Origin: Cesiribacter sp.
Lineage (GTDB): Bacteria > Bacteroidota > Bacteroidia > Cytophagales > Cyclobacteriaceae
NCBI GenBank assembly: GCA_030147305.1
Contig: JASLAE010000218.1
Location: 1-19,950 of the forward strand
Direction of reading: 5' to 3'
Length of the DNA stretch: 19,950 bases
Under the pieces are notes generated by a model, which saw nothing but the letters and a program-made list of their open reading frames with translations, did no database searches and was not told the origin of the DNA. Positions within the stretch are counted from its first letter, which is position 1, and every line of letters starts with the position of its first letter. The position numbers and the translations under genes were made by a program. Below, one piece after another: positions 6,804 to 14,608 of the stretch.

Positions 6804-7193
6804 ATGGCGGTAATGAACAAACCAAAGGTTAAGAAACAGCCAAAAAAGAAAAAAGAAGGCAAAAGCTTATTTGCGCGTGTGGAAACGGTCTTTCGCATGC
6901 AGAAGTTTTTCGACGAAGGGGTGCCTGTGCGCTATCTACCCTTTGGTCTTTTCCTGATGCTGATCCTGCTCACGTATATAGGCAACAATCACTATGCCGA
7001 AAGAATGCACCGCAAAATTCAGCGGCTGGAAGGTGAGGTAGAAGACCTGCGTGCAGATTATACTACATTAAAGGCCGACTATATGTTCTCCAGTAAGCAG
7101 TCTGAAGTAGCCCGTAAAGTACAGGCCATGGGCCTTATTGAAAGTCAGCAGCCACCAATCAAATTACAATTAGCGCAAGAAAATGAAGATTAA
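6804..7193 (+). CDS. ftsL: FtsL-like cell division protein
   Basis: 129 residues with the layout of the Bacteroidota FtsL-like family: a Lys-rich cytoplasmic N-terminus (5-20), one membrane span at about 45-60 (LPFGLFLMLILLTYIG), and a periplasmic heptad-rich segment at about 66-100 (MHRKIQRLEGEVEDLRADY) that should form a coiled coil. FtsL works with FtsQ (and a FtsB-type partner) to recruit and activate FtsW-FtsI. The family is poorly conserved in sequence, so the name rests on topology plus position between rsmH and ftsI. The end overlaps ftsI by 11 bases, suggesting coupling. Confidence 0.85.
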   Translation: MAVMNKPKVKKQPKKKKEGKSLFARVETVFRMQKFFDEGVPVRYLPFGLFLMLILLTYIGNNHYAERMHRKIQRLEGEVEDLRADYTTLKADYMFSSKQSEVARKVQAMGLIESQQPPIKLQLAQENED

Positions 7194-9270
7194 GCAGTCC
7201 ATACTCCTGCGGGTGCGCGTTGCCTTCCTCTTTGTTTTTTTATTCGGAGGCGCTATTATTTATCGCATTTTCGATCTGCAGATGCTGCAGGGTAATAAGT
7301 GGCGCAAAGTGGCAGAAGCCACAAGCCTGCAGTACCGCACCATTAAAGCAACCCGGGGCAATATCTATTCTGACAACGGCAGTCTTTTGGCAACTTCTTT
7401 GCCCTTCTACAGGGTATGTATGGATCCTACCATTGCCAAAGAAGAGGTATACAAAGCAAGCATCGACTCACTGTCACTTATGCTGTCGCGCTTTTTTGGT
7501 GACCGCAGCAAAGAAGAGTACAAGCGCCGTATAAACGATGCCCGTCGCAGCAAAAGGCAGTACCTGATTGTAAACCGGCTGCAAATCGGGTATCAGGATA
7601 AAAAGAAGATGGAGCAATGGCCGCTGTTCCGCGAAGGCAAGTATAAAGGCGGTGTTATCTTCGAGAAGGTAGAAAAGCGTTTCAAGCCCTTCTCCACGCT
7701 CGCTAACCGAACCATCGGCTATATCAACGAATCAGAATCTGGTGCGGGCTTAGAGTATAGCTTTAATGATCAGCTGCGGGGTAAGCACGGCGATGCTCTG
7801 TTCAGGCGCATTGCAGGTGGTAGCTGGCAGCAGGTATTCAGAGAAACAGAGAAGCGTCCTGAAGAAGGGCTCGACATTGAGACTACACTGGACGTTAACC
7901 TGCAGGACGTGGCAGAATCTTCCCTGCTGCGGCACCTGCAGTACCATAACGCCGATCGTGGTTGTGTTGTGGTCATGGAAGTGAAAACAGGGCATATTAA
8001 AGCCATGGCTAACCTGAGCAAAAATGCATCAGGATTTTATGCCGAAAGCTATAACCTGGCAGTAGGGCAGCAGGGTCTGCGTGAGCCGGGTTCTACCTTT
8101 AAGCTGGCAAGCATGATTGCCCTGTTCGAAGATACAAATGTGAAACTGACCGATACTGTAGACACTGGCAATGGTATTCATCGCTTTTATAAGGAAGTGA
8201 TTCGTGACCATAAGCCTGGTGGCTATGGTAAAATTACGGTTAAGGAAGCTTTCGAAAAGTCTTCTAACATTGCTGTAGCCCGCATGGTCGATACGCATTT
8301 TGGCTTAAAGCCCCAGCGCTTTATGGATTACATCCGCCAGATGGGTCTTACAGAACCTTTGGGCTTTCAGTTGCGGGGAGAGGGCTTGCCTAAGTTTCCA
8401 CCCCAGCAAAAATGGAGTGGTATTACGCTGCCATGGATGGCCTATGGTTATGGTTTTGAGATAACGCCACTCCAGACCCTTACTTTCTATAATGCTATTG
8501 CAAACGAAGGGAGAATGATGCGTCCTATTCTGGTTTCTGCCACCCGCAGGGCCGATAGAACCGTGCAGGAGTTTAAGCCTACCGTAATCCAGGAGAAGAT
8601 CTGTTCTATAGAAACACTGGAAAGTGTGAAAAGAATGTTGGAAGGCGTCGTGGAAAATGGAACGGCCAACAACATTAAAAATGCCCACTATTCCATAGCG
8701 GGAAAAACCGGAACGGCTCAGACCCTGGAAAATGGCAAATATGTAAGAAAGTACTATACCTCATTTGCAGGTTACTTTCCAGCCAACCGGCCTAAATACA
8801 GCTGCATTGTTGTTATTGATAATCCTAAAGGTTATAACCAGTATGGCAGTGATGTGGCGGCGCCGGTATTTAAAGAAATTGCCGATAAGGTGTATGCCAG
8901 GGACCTGGAGATACACCCACCTTACATTCCAACACCACTGATAGATCCGTCTTTCCCTACAGTACATTCCGGCTACATGGATGAACTGCACCAGATCTGT
9001 ACCTTGCTGGGTATTAAGCAATCTATGCCTATAGGAGAAGATTGGGTTAAGGCGGAAGTAGACAGCCTCCAACTGGAATGGAAACCGCGTTCTTCTGAAG
9101 TTGGTCGTATTCCCGATGTGCGGGGCATGACCATGCGGGATGCTTTGTTTCTGCTCGAGAACAGGGGCTTAAAAGTACAATTCAATGGTCGCGGCCGGGT
9201 GATGCGGCAGTCTCAGGAGCCGGGTAGCCGCGCCCTGAAAGGAAGTTTTATTACGTTAACGCTTGGTTAA
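7183..9270 (+). CDS. ftsI: penicillin-binding protein FtsI (PBP3 type) with C-terminal PASTA domain
   Basis: 695 residues. One N-terminal membrane anchor (about 12-31), then the class B PBP dimerisation region starting with RTIKATRGNIYSDNG (52-66). The transpeptidase domain has SxxK at Ser304-Lys307 (EPGSTFK), SxN at Ser360-Asn362 (EKSSNIA) and KTG at 508-510 (AGKTGTAQ), all intact. A single PASTA-like domain follows at about 642-695 (RIPDVRGMTMRDALFLLE...). FtsI crosslinks septal peptidoglycan in the periplasm together with FtsW. About 100 residues longer than the E. coli protein, owing to the PASTA tail, so it resembles SpoVD/PBP2x-type architecture. The gene overlaps ftsL and ends directly against murE. 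Confidence 0.96.
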   Translation: MKIKQSILLRVRVAFLFVFLFGGAIIYRIFDLQMLQGNKWRKVAEATSLQYRTIKATRGNIYSDNGSLLATSLPFYRVCMDPTIAKEEVYKASIDSLSLMLSRFFGDRSKEEYKRRINDARRSKRQYLIVNRLQIGYQDKKKMEQWPLFREGKYKGGVIFEKVEKRFKPFSTLANRTIGYINESESGAGLEYSFNDQLRGKHGDALFRRIAGGSWQQVFRETEKRPEEGLDIETTLDVNLQDVAESSLLRHLQYHNADRGCVVVMEVKTGHIKAMANLSKNASGFYAESYNLAVGQQGLREPGSTFKLASMIALFEDTNVKLTDTVDTGNGIHRFYKEVIRDHKPGGYGKITVKEAFEKSSNIAVARMVDTHFGLKPQRFMDYIRQMGLTEPLGFQLRGEGLPKFPPQQKWSGITLPWMAYGYGFEITPLQTLTFYNAIANEGRMMRPILVSATRRADRTVQEFKPTVIQEKICSIETLESVKRMLEGVVENGTANNIKNAHYSIAGKTGTAQTLENGKYVRKYYTSFAGYFPANRPKYSCIVVIDNPKGYNQYGSDVAAPVFKEIADKVYARDLEIHPPYIPTPLIDPSFPTVHSGYMDELHQICTLLGIKQSMPIGEDWVKAEVDSLQLEWKPRSSEVGRIPDVRGMTMRDALFLLENRGLKVQFNGRGRVMRQSQEPGSRALKGSFITLTLG

Positions 9271-10737
9271 ATGCCTATTCTGCATAATATAATTTATAAA
9301 ATAAATTTAAAGGCTGTTAGTGGGCCTACCGATATTTCCATTCTGGATATTGCATTCGATTCGCGTCTTGTGGCTCCCGGAAGTTTGTTTGTAGCGGTTA
9401 AGGGTACACAGTCAGACGGTCATGAGTACATTGGAAAGGCAATAGAAAAGGGAGCTGCAGCCATTATTGCAGAAACCCTGCCCACCCCGCTGCCAGAAGG
9501 GGTAACCTGGCTGCAGGTGCAGGACTCTGCTGCTGCGCTTGGCATTGCCGCCGCCAATTTTTATGATAATCCATCGGAGAAACTTAAAATTGTTGCAGTA
9601 ACTGGCACCAACGGAAAAACCACAACGGCAACGCTTCTATTTAAGCTCTTCCGGGCGCTGGGTTATTCTTGTGGGTTGTTTTCTACGGTGAAGAATTACA
9701 TAAACGAAAACGAACTACAGGCCACTCATACAACGCCCGATGCCCTGCAACTGCAGCGACTGCTGGCAAAAATGCTTGCGGAAGGCTGCACACATTGTTT
9801 CATGGAGGCTTCTTCCCATGCCATTGTGCAGCACAGGATCAGCGGTCTTAAACTAACCGGTGCCATTTTTACCAATATTACCCACGACCACCTGGACTAT
9901 CACCAGACCTTCGATGCTTACATTGCTGCCAAAAAAGGGCTGTTCGATGGGCTTCCAAAAGGTGCCTGGGCCCTCACAAACATTGATGACAAGCGCGGGG
10001 CAGTCATGCTCCAGAATACCAAAGCAGATAAACAAAACTATGCCCTGAAGAAGCCGGCTGACTTTAAAGGAAGGCTGATAAGTAACACCCTGCACGGGCT
10101 GGAACTTGAAGTGGATGGGAAAGTAGTTTGGTTTAAGCTCATTGGAGATTTCAATGCCTACAACCTCATGGCCGTCTATGCTGCTGCCATGCTGCTGGGC
10201 GAAGATCGGGATGAGGTGCTTACGCAGCTCAGCAATATTTCTACCGCTCCGGGCAGGTTCGAGCAGGTAGCTGCCGGTTCTGATGTAATAGCAGTAGTAG
10301 ATTATGCTCATACACCGGATGCACTGGAGAATGTATTGCAAACCATTACCAATTTTCGGACCGGCAACGAGCAGGTGATAACAGTAGTAGGTTGCGGGGG
10401 TAACCGCGACAAAGCCAAGCGTCCTGTTATGGCAGAAATTGCGGCTACGCACAGTGATCGGGTGGTGTTAACATCCGATAATCCCAGGAATGAAGATCCG
10501 GCACAAATACTGGCAGAAATGCAGGCAGGCGTGACGGCCAGCAATACCAGAAAAGTACTAAGTATCCTGGATAGAAAAGAGGCCATTCGTACGGCCTGTA
10601 TGCTGGCCCGACCGGGTGATATTATTTTGGTGGCAGGCAAAGGACATGAAACATATCAGGAGATTGCGGGAATTAAACATCCTTTTGACGATCGTCAGGT
10701 TTTGGCTGAAATATTACGTGAGGTCAGGTCCAGGTAA
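9271..10737 (+). CDS. murE: UDP-MurNAc-tripeptide synthetase MurE (meso-DAP type)
   Basis: 488 residues. Cytoplasmic ATP-dependent ligase that adds the third amino acid to UDP-MurNAc-L-Ala-D-Glu. The Mur-ligase P-loop is TGTNGKTTT (111-119); MEASSHAI (178-185), TNITHDHLDYH (201-211) and the KKGLF segment near 221 (carbamylated Lys site) are present. The C-terminal domain has VVDYAHTPDALEN (342-354) and VGCGGNRDKAKRP. DNPRNEDP at 403-410 contains the DNPR signature that recognises meso-diaminopimelate rather than lysine. The ATG follows the ftsI stop with no gap (TAAATG). Bacteroidota peptidoglycan normally contains meso-DAP, in agreement. Confidence 0.97.
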   Translation: MPILHNIIYKINLKAVSGPTDISILDIAFDSRLVAPGSLFVAVKGTQSDGHEYIGKAIEKGAAAIIAETLPTPLPEGVTWLQVQDSAAALGIAAANFYDNPSEKLKIVAVTGTNGKTTTATLLFKLFRALGYSCGLFSTVKNYINENELQATHTTPDALQLQRLLAKMLAEGCTHCFMEASSHAIVQHRISGLKLTGAIFTNITHDHLDYHQTFDAYIAAKKGLFDGLPKGAWALTNIDDKRGAVMLQNTKADKQNYALKKPADFKGRLISNTLHGLELEVDGKVVWFKLIGDFNAYNLMAVYAAAMLLGEDRDEVLTQLSNISTAPGRFEQVAAGSDVIAVVDYAHTPDALENVLQTITNFRTGNEQVITVVGCGGNRDKAKRPVMAEIAATHSDRVVLTSDNPRNEDPAQILAEMQAGVTASNTRKVLSILDRKEAIRTACMLARPGDIILVAGKGHETYQEIAGIKHPFDDRQVLAEILREVRSR

Positions 10738-10809
10738 ATTTTTACTTCTTAGAAAAACCCAAAAAAGCGTCTAATTTACCAGCCAAAACCAATTAATCGC
10801 CAGCCACAG

Positions 10810-12045
10810 ATGCTGTATTACATTTTCGACTTTCTTGAGAAACGATTTGACCTGGTAGGAGCACAGGTATTCCAGTACATTTCATTCAGAGCAGGTGCTG
10901 CAGCTTTCCTCTCCCTGCTGATAAGTCTGCTGATTGGTAAGCGCATCATTCGCTATTTACAGAAGCGGCAGATAGGTGAAATAGTTAGAAATTTAGGATT
11001 ACAAGGACAAATTGAGAAAAAAGGTACACCAACCATGGGGGGTATTATTATTATAGCCTCCATTGTTATACCTGCTTTACTCTTTGCTAAGCTGGATAAT
11101 ATTTATGTGATTCTCATGATCGTGTCTACGCTGTGGATGGGATTCATTGGGTTTTTAGATGATTATATCAAGGTATTTCGGAAAAACAAGGAAGGCCTTG
11201 CCGGAAAATTCAAGGTGGTGGGTCAGGTTGGGCTTGGGTTAATTGTTGGCAGCACGCTTTATTTCCATGACGATGTGGTAGTACGTGAATTTGTAAGAGA
11301 TCCCCTGATTGTGGAGGTGGCTGCCGAACCGGAAGATGAACCCATAACAGAAAAAACACCCTATAAGGATATTAAAAGTTCTATCACTACCATACCTTTT
11401 GTAAAGGACAATGTGGTAAATTATGATAAAATACTGCCGCCGGATTATCAGGAGTATACCTGGATTGTCTATGTGCTTATTGTAATTTTTATTGTTACGG
11501 CCGTTTCTAATGGCGCAAATATTACAGACGGTCTCGACGGTCTGGCGGCAGGCACTTCTGCAATCATTGGTCTTACACTTGCAATTTTTGCTTATGTCTC
11601 GGGTAACGTAATTTTTTCTGACTACCTCAATATTATGTACCTACCCAATACGGGAGAATTGGTGGTCTTCTGTACTGCTTTTGTGGGTGCCTGCATTGGT
11701 TTTCTTTGGTTCAATGCTTACCCGGCCCAGGTATTTATGGGCGATACGGGTAGCCTTACGCTGGGGGGTATTATTGCAGTACTGGCTTTTGCCCTGCGCA
11801 AAGAATGGCTGATTCCGGCATTGTGTGGCATCTTTCTGGTAGAGAACCTTTCGGTGATCTTACAGGTGAGTTACTTTAAGTATACAAAGAAAAAGTACGG
11901 TGAAGGCAGAAGAATTTTTAAAATGTCGCCCCTGCACCATCATTACCAGAAGATGGATTATCATGAAAGTAAAATCGTGAGTCGATTCTGGATCGTTGGT
12001 ATTTTGCTGGCCATTATTACCCTAACTACCCTGAAGTTGCGCTAA
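10810..12045 (+). CDS. mraY: phospho-N-acetylmuramoyl-pentapeptide transferase MraY
   Basis: 411 residues, about ten membrane spans. MraY transfers phospho-MurNAc-pentapeptide to undecaprenyl phosphate, giving lipid I at the inner membrane. Signatures: KGTPTMGG (71-78), FLDDYIK with the paired Asp117-Asp118, NGANITDGLDGLAAG (234-248), FMGDTGSL (309-316) and PLHHHYQK (374-381). It is about 50 residues longer than the E. coli enzyme because of a soluble, acidic insertion at about 153-215 between the fourth and fifth spans. The 72-base gap to murE is the longest in the dcw cluster here but shows no clear promoter or hairpin. The start has no Shine-Dalgarno sequence. Confidence 0.96.
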   Translation: MLYYIFDFLEKRFDLVGAQVFQYISFRAGAAAFLSLLISLLIGKRIIRYLQKRQIGEIVRNLGLQGQIEKKGTPTMGGIIIIASIVIPALLFAKLDNIYVILMIVSTLWMGFIGFLDDYIKVFRKNKEGLAGKFKVVGQVGLGLIVGSTLYFHDDVVVREFVRDPLIVEVAAEPEDEPITEKTPYKDIKSSITTIPFVKDNVVNYDKILPPDYQEYTWIVYVLIVIFIVTAVSNGANITDGLDGLAAGTSAIIGLTLAIFAYVSGNVIFSDYLNIMYLPNTGELVVFCTAFVGACIGFLWFNAYPAQVFMGDTGSLTLGGIIAVLAFALRKEWLIPALCGIFLVENLSVILQVSYFKYTKKKYGEGRRIFKMSPLHHHYQKMDYHESKIVSRFWIVGILLAIITLTTLKLR

Positions 12046-12050
12046 TATTT

Positions 12051-13406
12051 ATGACAACAAAAAAACAACTGGTCGTACTGGGTGGAGGAGAGAGCGGCAC
12101 AGGTGCAGCCCTGCTGGCGGCGCAGAAAGGTTATGCTGTTTTTTTGTCTGAGCAGGCCCAGCTTGGGGATGTTTATCGCCAACAGTTGCTGGAACATCAA
12201 ATTCCATTCGAGGAGGGTCAGCATACAGCAGAAACGATACTGGCTGCAGATCTTGTTATCAAAAGCCCTGGCATACCGGACACAGCACCGCTGGTTGTGG
12301 CTTTGCGCGAGAAGCAAATACCAGTAATAGATGAGCTTTCCTTTGCACTTAGCTATACACAGGCGAATGTGATTGCCATTACCGGTACCAACGGAAAAAC
12401 CACCACAACCCTTTTAACCTATCATCTCCTGAATGAAGGTGGGATGAAGGTAGGGCTCGCCGGCAATGTGGGGATCAGCCTTGCCGGACTTATAGCCAAA
12501 GGCAACAGTTATGAATGGCTGGTCCTGGAGGTTAGCTCTTTTCAGCTGGATGGGATGCCAGGCTTTAAGCCTTCAATTGCTATTTTACTTAATATTACAC
12601 CAGATCACCTTGACCGGTACGCTGGTAGCTTTGAGCAGTACATTGCTTCTAAAATGCAGATTTGCCAAAATCTCGATGAGGAAGATGCATTTATTTTCAA
12701 TGGAGAAGATGCTGCCATACGGGCAGCACTGCTGGCAAATCCAGCTGATGGGCAGTATCTGCCGGTAGTAAGAGAAGCGCAAGAGGCTGCTGCTATACTG
12801 GAACAGGAATGGATTCGGATCAAGGGTCCTGAAAAGGATACGCTTTTGCCATTTGCAGATATTGTTTTAAAAGGACGGCATAACCAGCTGAATGCAGCTT
12901 GTGCTGTGCTGGCCGCTTTCAAGGCAGGTGTGCCTGAGGCTTCTATCCGGCATTCGCTACAAACTTTTAAAAATGCTCCCCACCGGCTGGAAACTGTGGG
13001 CGTGGTTGGGGAAATTGAGTGGATCAACGATTCTAAAGCCACCAATGTAGATGCAGCCTGGTATGCACTGGACGCCATGCAAAAACCTATTGTGTGGATT
13101 GTAGGCGGTGTAGACAAAGGAAATGACTATCAGCAGCTGGAAGCTGTGGTGCGACAAAAGGTGCGTGCGGTTGTCTGCATGGGCAAGGATAATCATAAGA
13201 TCATCAGTTTTTTTCAATCAAAAGTGCCGGCAATTTATAACACATCATCACTGCAGGGGGCAGTAGCTGCAGCGGAAGCAGCTGCTCAGCCTGGCGATGT
13301 TGTGTTGCTCTCGCCAGCCTGTGCCAGTTTCGATCTTTTTCAAAACTATGCAGACCGGGGTGATCAATTCAGAAGAAAAGTACAGGAATTAACGAATAGG
13401 AGATAG
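12051..13406 (+). CDS. murD: UDP-MurNAc-L-alanine:D-glutamate ligase MurD
   Basis: 451 residues. Cytoplasmic ATP-dependent Mur ligase adding D-Glu to UDP-MurNAc-L-Ala. The N-terminal Rossmann-like domain begins LVVLGGGESGTGAA (7-20) and includes VIKSPGIP; the central domain has the P-loop TGTNGKTTT (111-119), EVSSFQLD and LLNITPDHLDRY; the C-terminal domain has HRLETVG, WINDSKATN (around 325) and LLSPACASFD. Length and motifs are all normal. It starts 5 bases after mraY and ends 10 bases before ftsW; its stop codon touches the ftsW Shine-Dalgarno sequence. Confidence 0.97.
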   Translation: MTTKKQLVVLGGGESGTGAALLAAQKGYAVFLSEQAQLGDVYRQQLLEHQIPFEEGQHTAETILAADLVIKSPGIPDTAPLVVALREKQIPVIDELSFALSYTQANVIAITGTNGKTTTTLLTYHLLNEGGMKVGLAGNVGISLAGLIAKGNSYEWLVLEVSSFQLDGMPGFKPSIAILLNITPDHLDRYAGSFEQYIASKMQICQNLDEEDAFIFNGEDAAIRAALLANPADGQYLPVVREAQEAAAILEQEWIRIKGPEKDTLLPFADIVLKGRHNQLNAACAVLAAFKAGVPEASIRHSLQTFKNAPHRLETVGVVGEIEWINDSKATNVDAAWYALDAMQKPIVWIVGGVDKGNDYQQLEAVVRQKVRAVVCMGKDNHKIISFFQSKVPAIYNTSSLQGAVAAAEAAAQPGDVVLLSPACASFDLFQNYADRGDQFRRKVQELTNRR

Positions 13407-13410
13407 GAGG
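13405..13410 (+). promoter_or_regulatory. strong Shine-Dalgarno sequence of ftsW
   Basis: AGGAGG, with a 6-base spacer (CAAGAA) before the ftsW ATG at 13417, overlapping the murD stop codon. Together with the ftsL site it is one of only two strong ribosome binding sites I see in the dcw cluster. Confidence 0.68.
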
Positions 13411-13416
13411 CAAGAA

Positions 13417-14571
13417 ATGAATTCGGTAAAACTATGGATGCAGCATAACCTGAAAGGTGATCCTGTTGTCTGGCTCATTGTTTTTATGCTTTCGCTGCTG
13501 AGTGTGGCAGCTGTGTATAGCGCAACAGGTACACTTGCCTTTAAGCGCGATGTTGAGGTGGAGCAGTACCTCATCAACCACTCTCTTCTTATGTTCCTGA
13601 GCCTTGGTGCCATGTGGGTTGCTCATCGGGTAGACTACCGCTACTACAGTCGCTTATCCAGGTTTGCGCTGATTCTTTCGGTACCGCTGTTGCTGTATGC
13701 ATTTTTCTTCGGCTCCAACATCAACGAGGCCAGCCGCTGGATTGAGATTCCGCTGATTAACAAAACATTTCAGCCTTCTGACCTTGCAAAACTTGCCCTG
13801 ATTGCTAACCTGGCAGCCATGCTGAGCAAGCGCCAGCAAAACATCAAGGATACCGAGCTCCTGCTGCCTGTTTTATTCTGGATTGGTCTTACCTGTGGCC
13901 TGATTGCCCTTACCAACTTTTCGACGGCAGGCTTGCTTTTTGCCACCTGCCTGCTGCTGATGTTCATTGGCCGGGTGCCGGTAAAGTACCTCTTTCTCCT
14001 GATCCTGGTAGGTGCGCTGGGAGGCGGACTTGCCTTTGCCTTTGGACAGCGGGGCGGTACATTAGTAAGTCGTATAGAAAGTTTTGCAAGTCCGGGAGAA
14101 ATATCTTACCAAACAGAACAATCTTATATCGCCATTGCCACAGGTGGCATTGCTGGCAAGGGCCCTGGTAACAGTGATAGCCGTAACCTGCTGCCACACC
14201 CATATTCAGACTTTATCTTTGCCATCATCATTGAGGAGTATGGCTTGTTTGGGGGCATCATAGTCATTTTCCTGTATCTGGCACTCCTATACCGGGGTAT
14301 GCGAGCGGTCTCCCAAAGTGAACGAGCCTTCGGGGGCTTACTGTCTGCAGGACTCGCTTTTGCGCTGGTTTTGCAGGCATTTGTCAACATGGGCGTATCT
14401 GTGGGCATCTTGCCCGTTACCGGTCAGCCCCTGCCCATGATCAGCATGGGGGGTACTTCCTTGCTATTCAATGGATTGGCCTTGGGTATTATTCTTTCGG
14501 TTAGCCGGGGTGATGTAGAAGATGCTACAACTGCTCCGAAAGAAGTAGGAAATTACGTGAAGATGACCTAG
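13417..14571 (+). CDS. ftsW: septal peptidoglycan glycosyltransferase FtsW (SEDS family)
   Basis: 384 residues with about ten membrane spans. FtsW polymerises lipid II into septal glycan and works with FtsI. SEDS signatures: SRWIEIP and FQPSDLAKLALI (106-129), GGIAGKGPGNSDSRNLLP, the HPYSDFIFAIIIEE segment with the presumed catalytic Asp265, and the terminal VTGQPLPMISMGGTSLL. A RodA assignment is possible from sequence alone, but the location between murD and murG makes FtsW the sound choice. The strong Shine-Dalgarno sequence fixes the start. Confidence 0.95.
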   Translation: MNSVKLWMQHNLKGDPVVWLIVFMLSLLSVAAVYSATGTLAFKRDVEVEQYLINHSLLMFLSLGAMWVAHRVDYRYYSRLSRFALILSVPLLLYAFFFGSNINEASRWIEIPLINKTFQPSDLAKLALIANLAAMLSKRQQNIKDTELLLPVLFWIGLTCGLIALTNFSTAGLLFATCLLLMFIGRVPVKYLFLLILVGALGGGLAFAFGQRGGTLVSRIESFASPGEISYQTEQSYIAIATGGIAGKGPGNSDSRNLLPHPYSDFIFAIIIEEYGLFGGIIVIFLYLALLYRGMRAVSQSERAFGGLLSAGLAFALVLQAFVNMGVSVGILPVTGQPLPMISMGGTSLLFNGLALGIILSVSRGDVEDATTAPKEVGNYVKMT

Positions 14572-14575
14572 CGGA

Positions 14576-14600
14576 TGTGGATAACTTATTCTTATTCACA
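14576..14600. promoter_or_regulatory. pair of convergent DnaA-box sequences in the ftsW-murG gap
   Basis: TGTGGATAA at 14576-14584 is a perfect DnaA box on the minus strand; TTATTCACA at 14592-14600 is a relaxed box (TTATNCACA) on the plus strand. They form an inverted repeat with 9-base arms (one mismatch) and a 7-base spacer. The whole ftsW-murG gap is only 37 bases, so these sites fill most of it. The inverted repeat could also act as an RNA hairpin. Confidence 0.45.
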
Positions 14601-14608
14601 TTTACACA

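Noticed and set aside
7183..9270. FtsI-PASTA fusion as a novel architecture
   Set aside because: Class B PBPs with C-terminal PASTA domains are known, including in this phylum; it is described as a feature, not as a novelty.
9853..10452. 199-residue minus-strand open frame inside murE
   Set aside because: Shadow of murE; Cys/Ile/Tyr-rich translation without domain features, while murE is intact in its frame.
10738..10809. Internal promoter or attenuator in the murE-mraY gap
   Set aside because: I found no TAnnTTTG element or convincing inverted repeat in these 72 bases.
12605..13117. 170-residue minus-strand open frame inside murD
   Set aside because: Ala/Ser-rich antisense artefact of a conserved gene.
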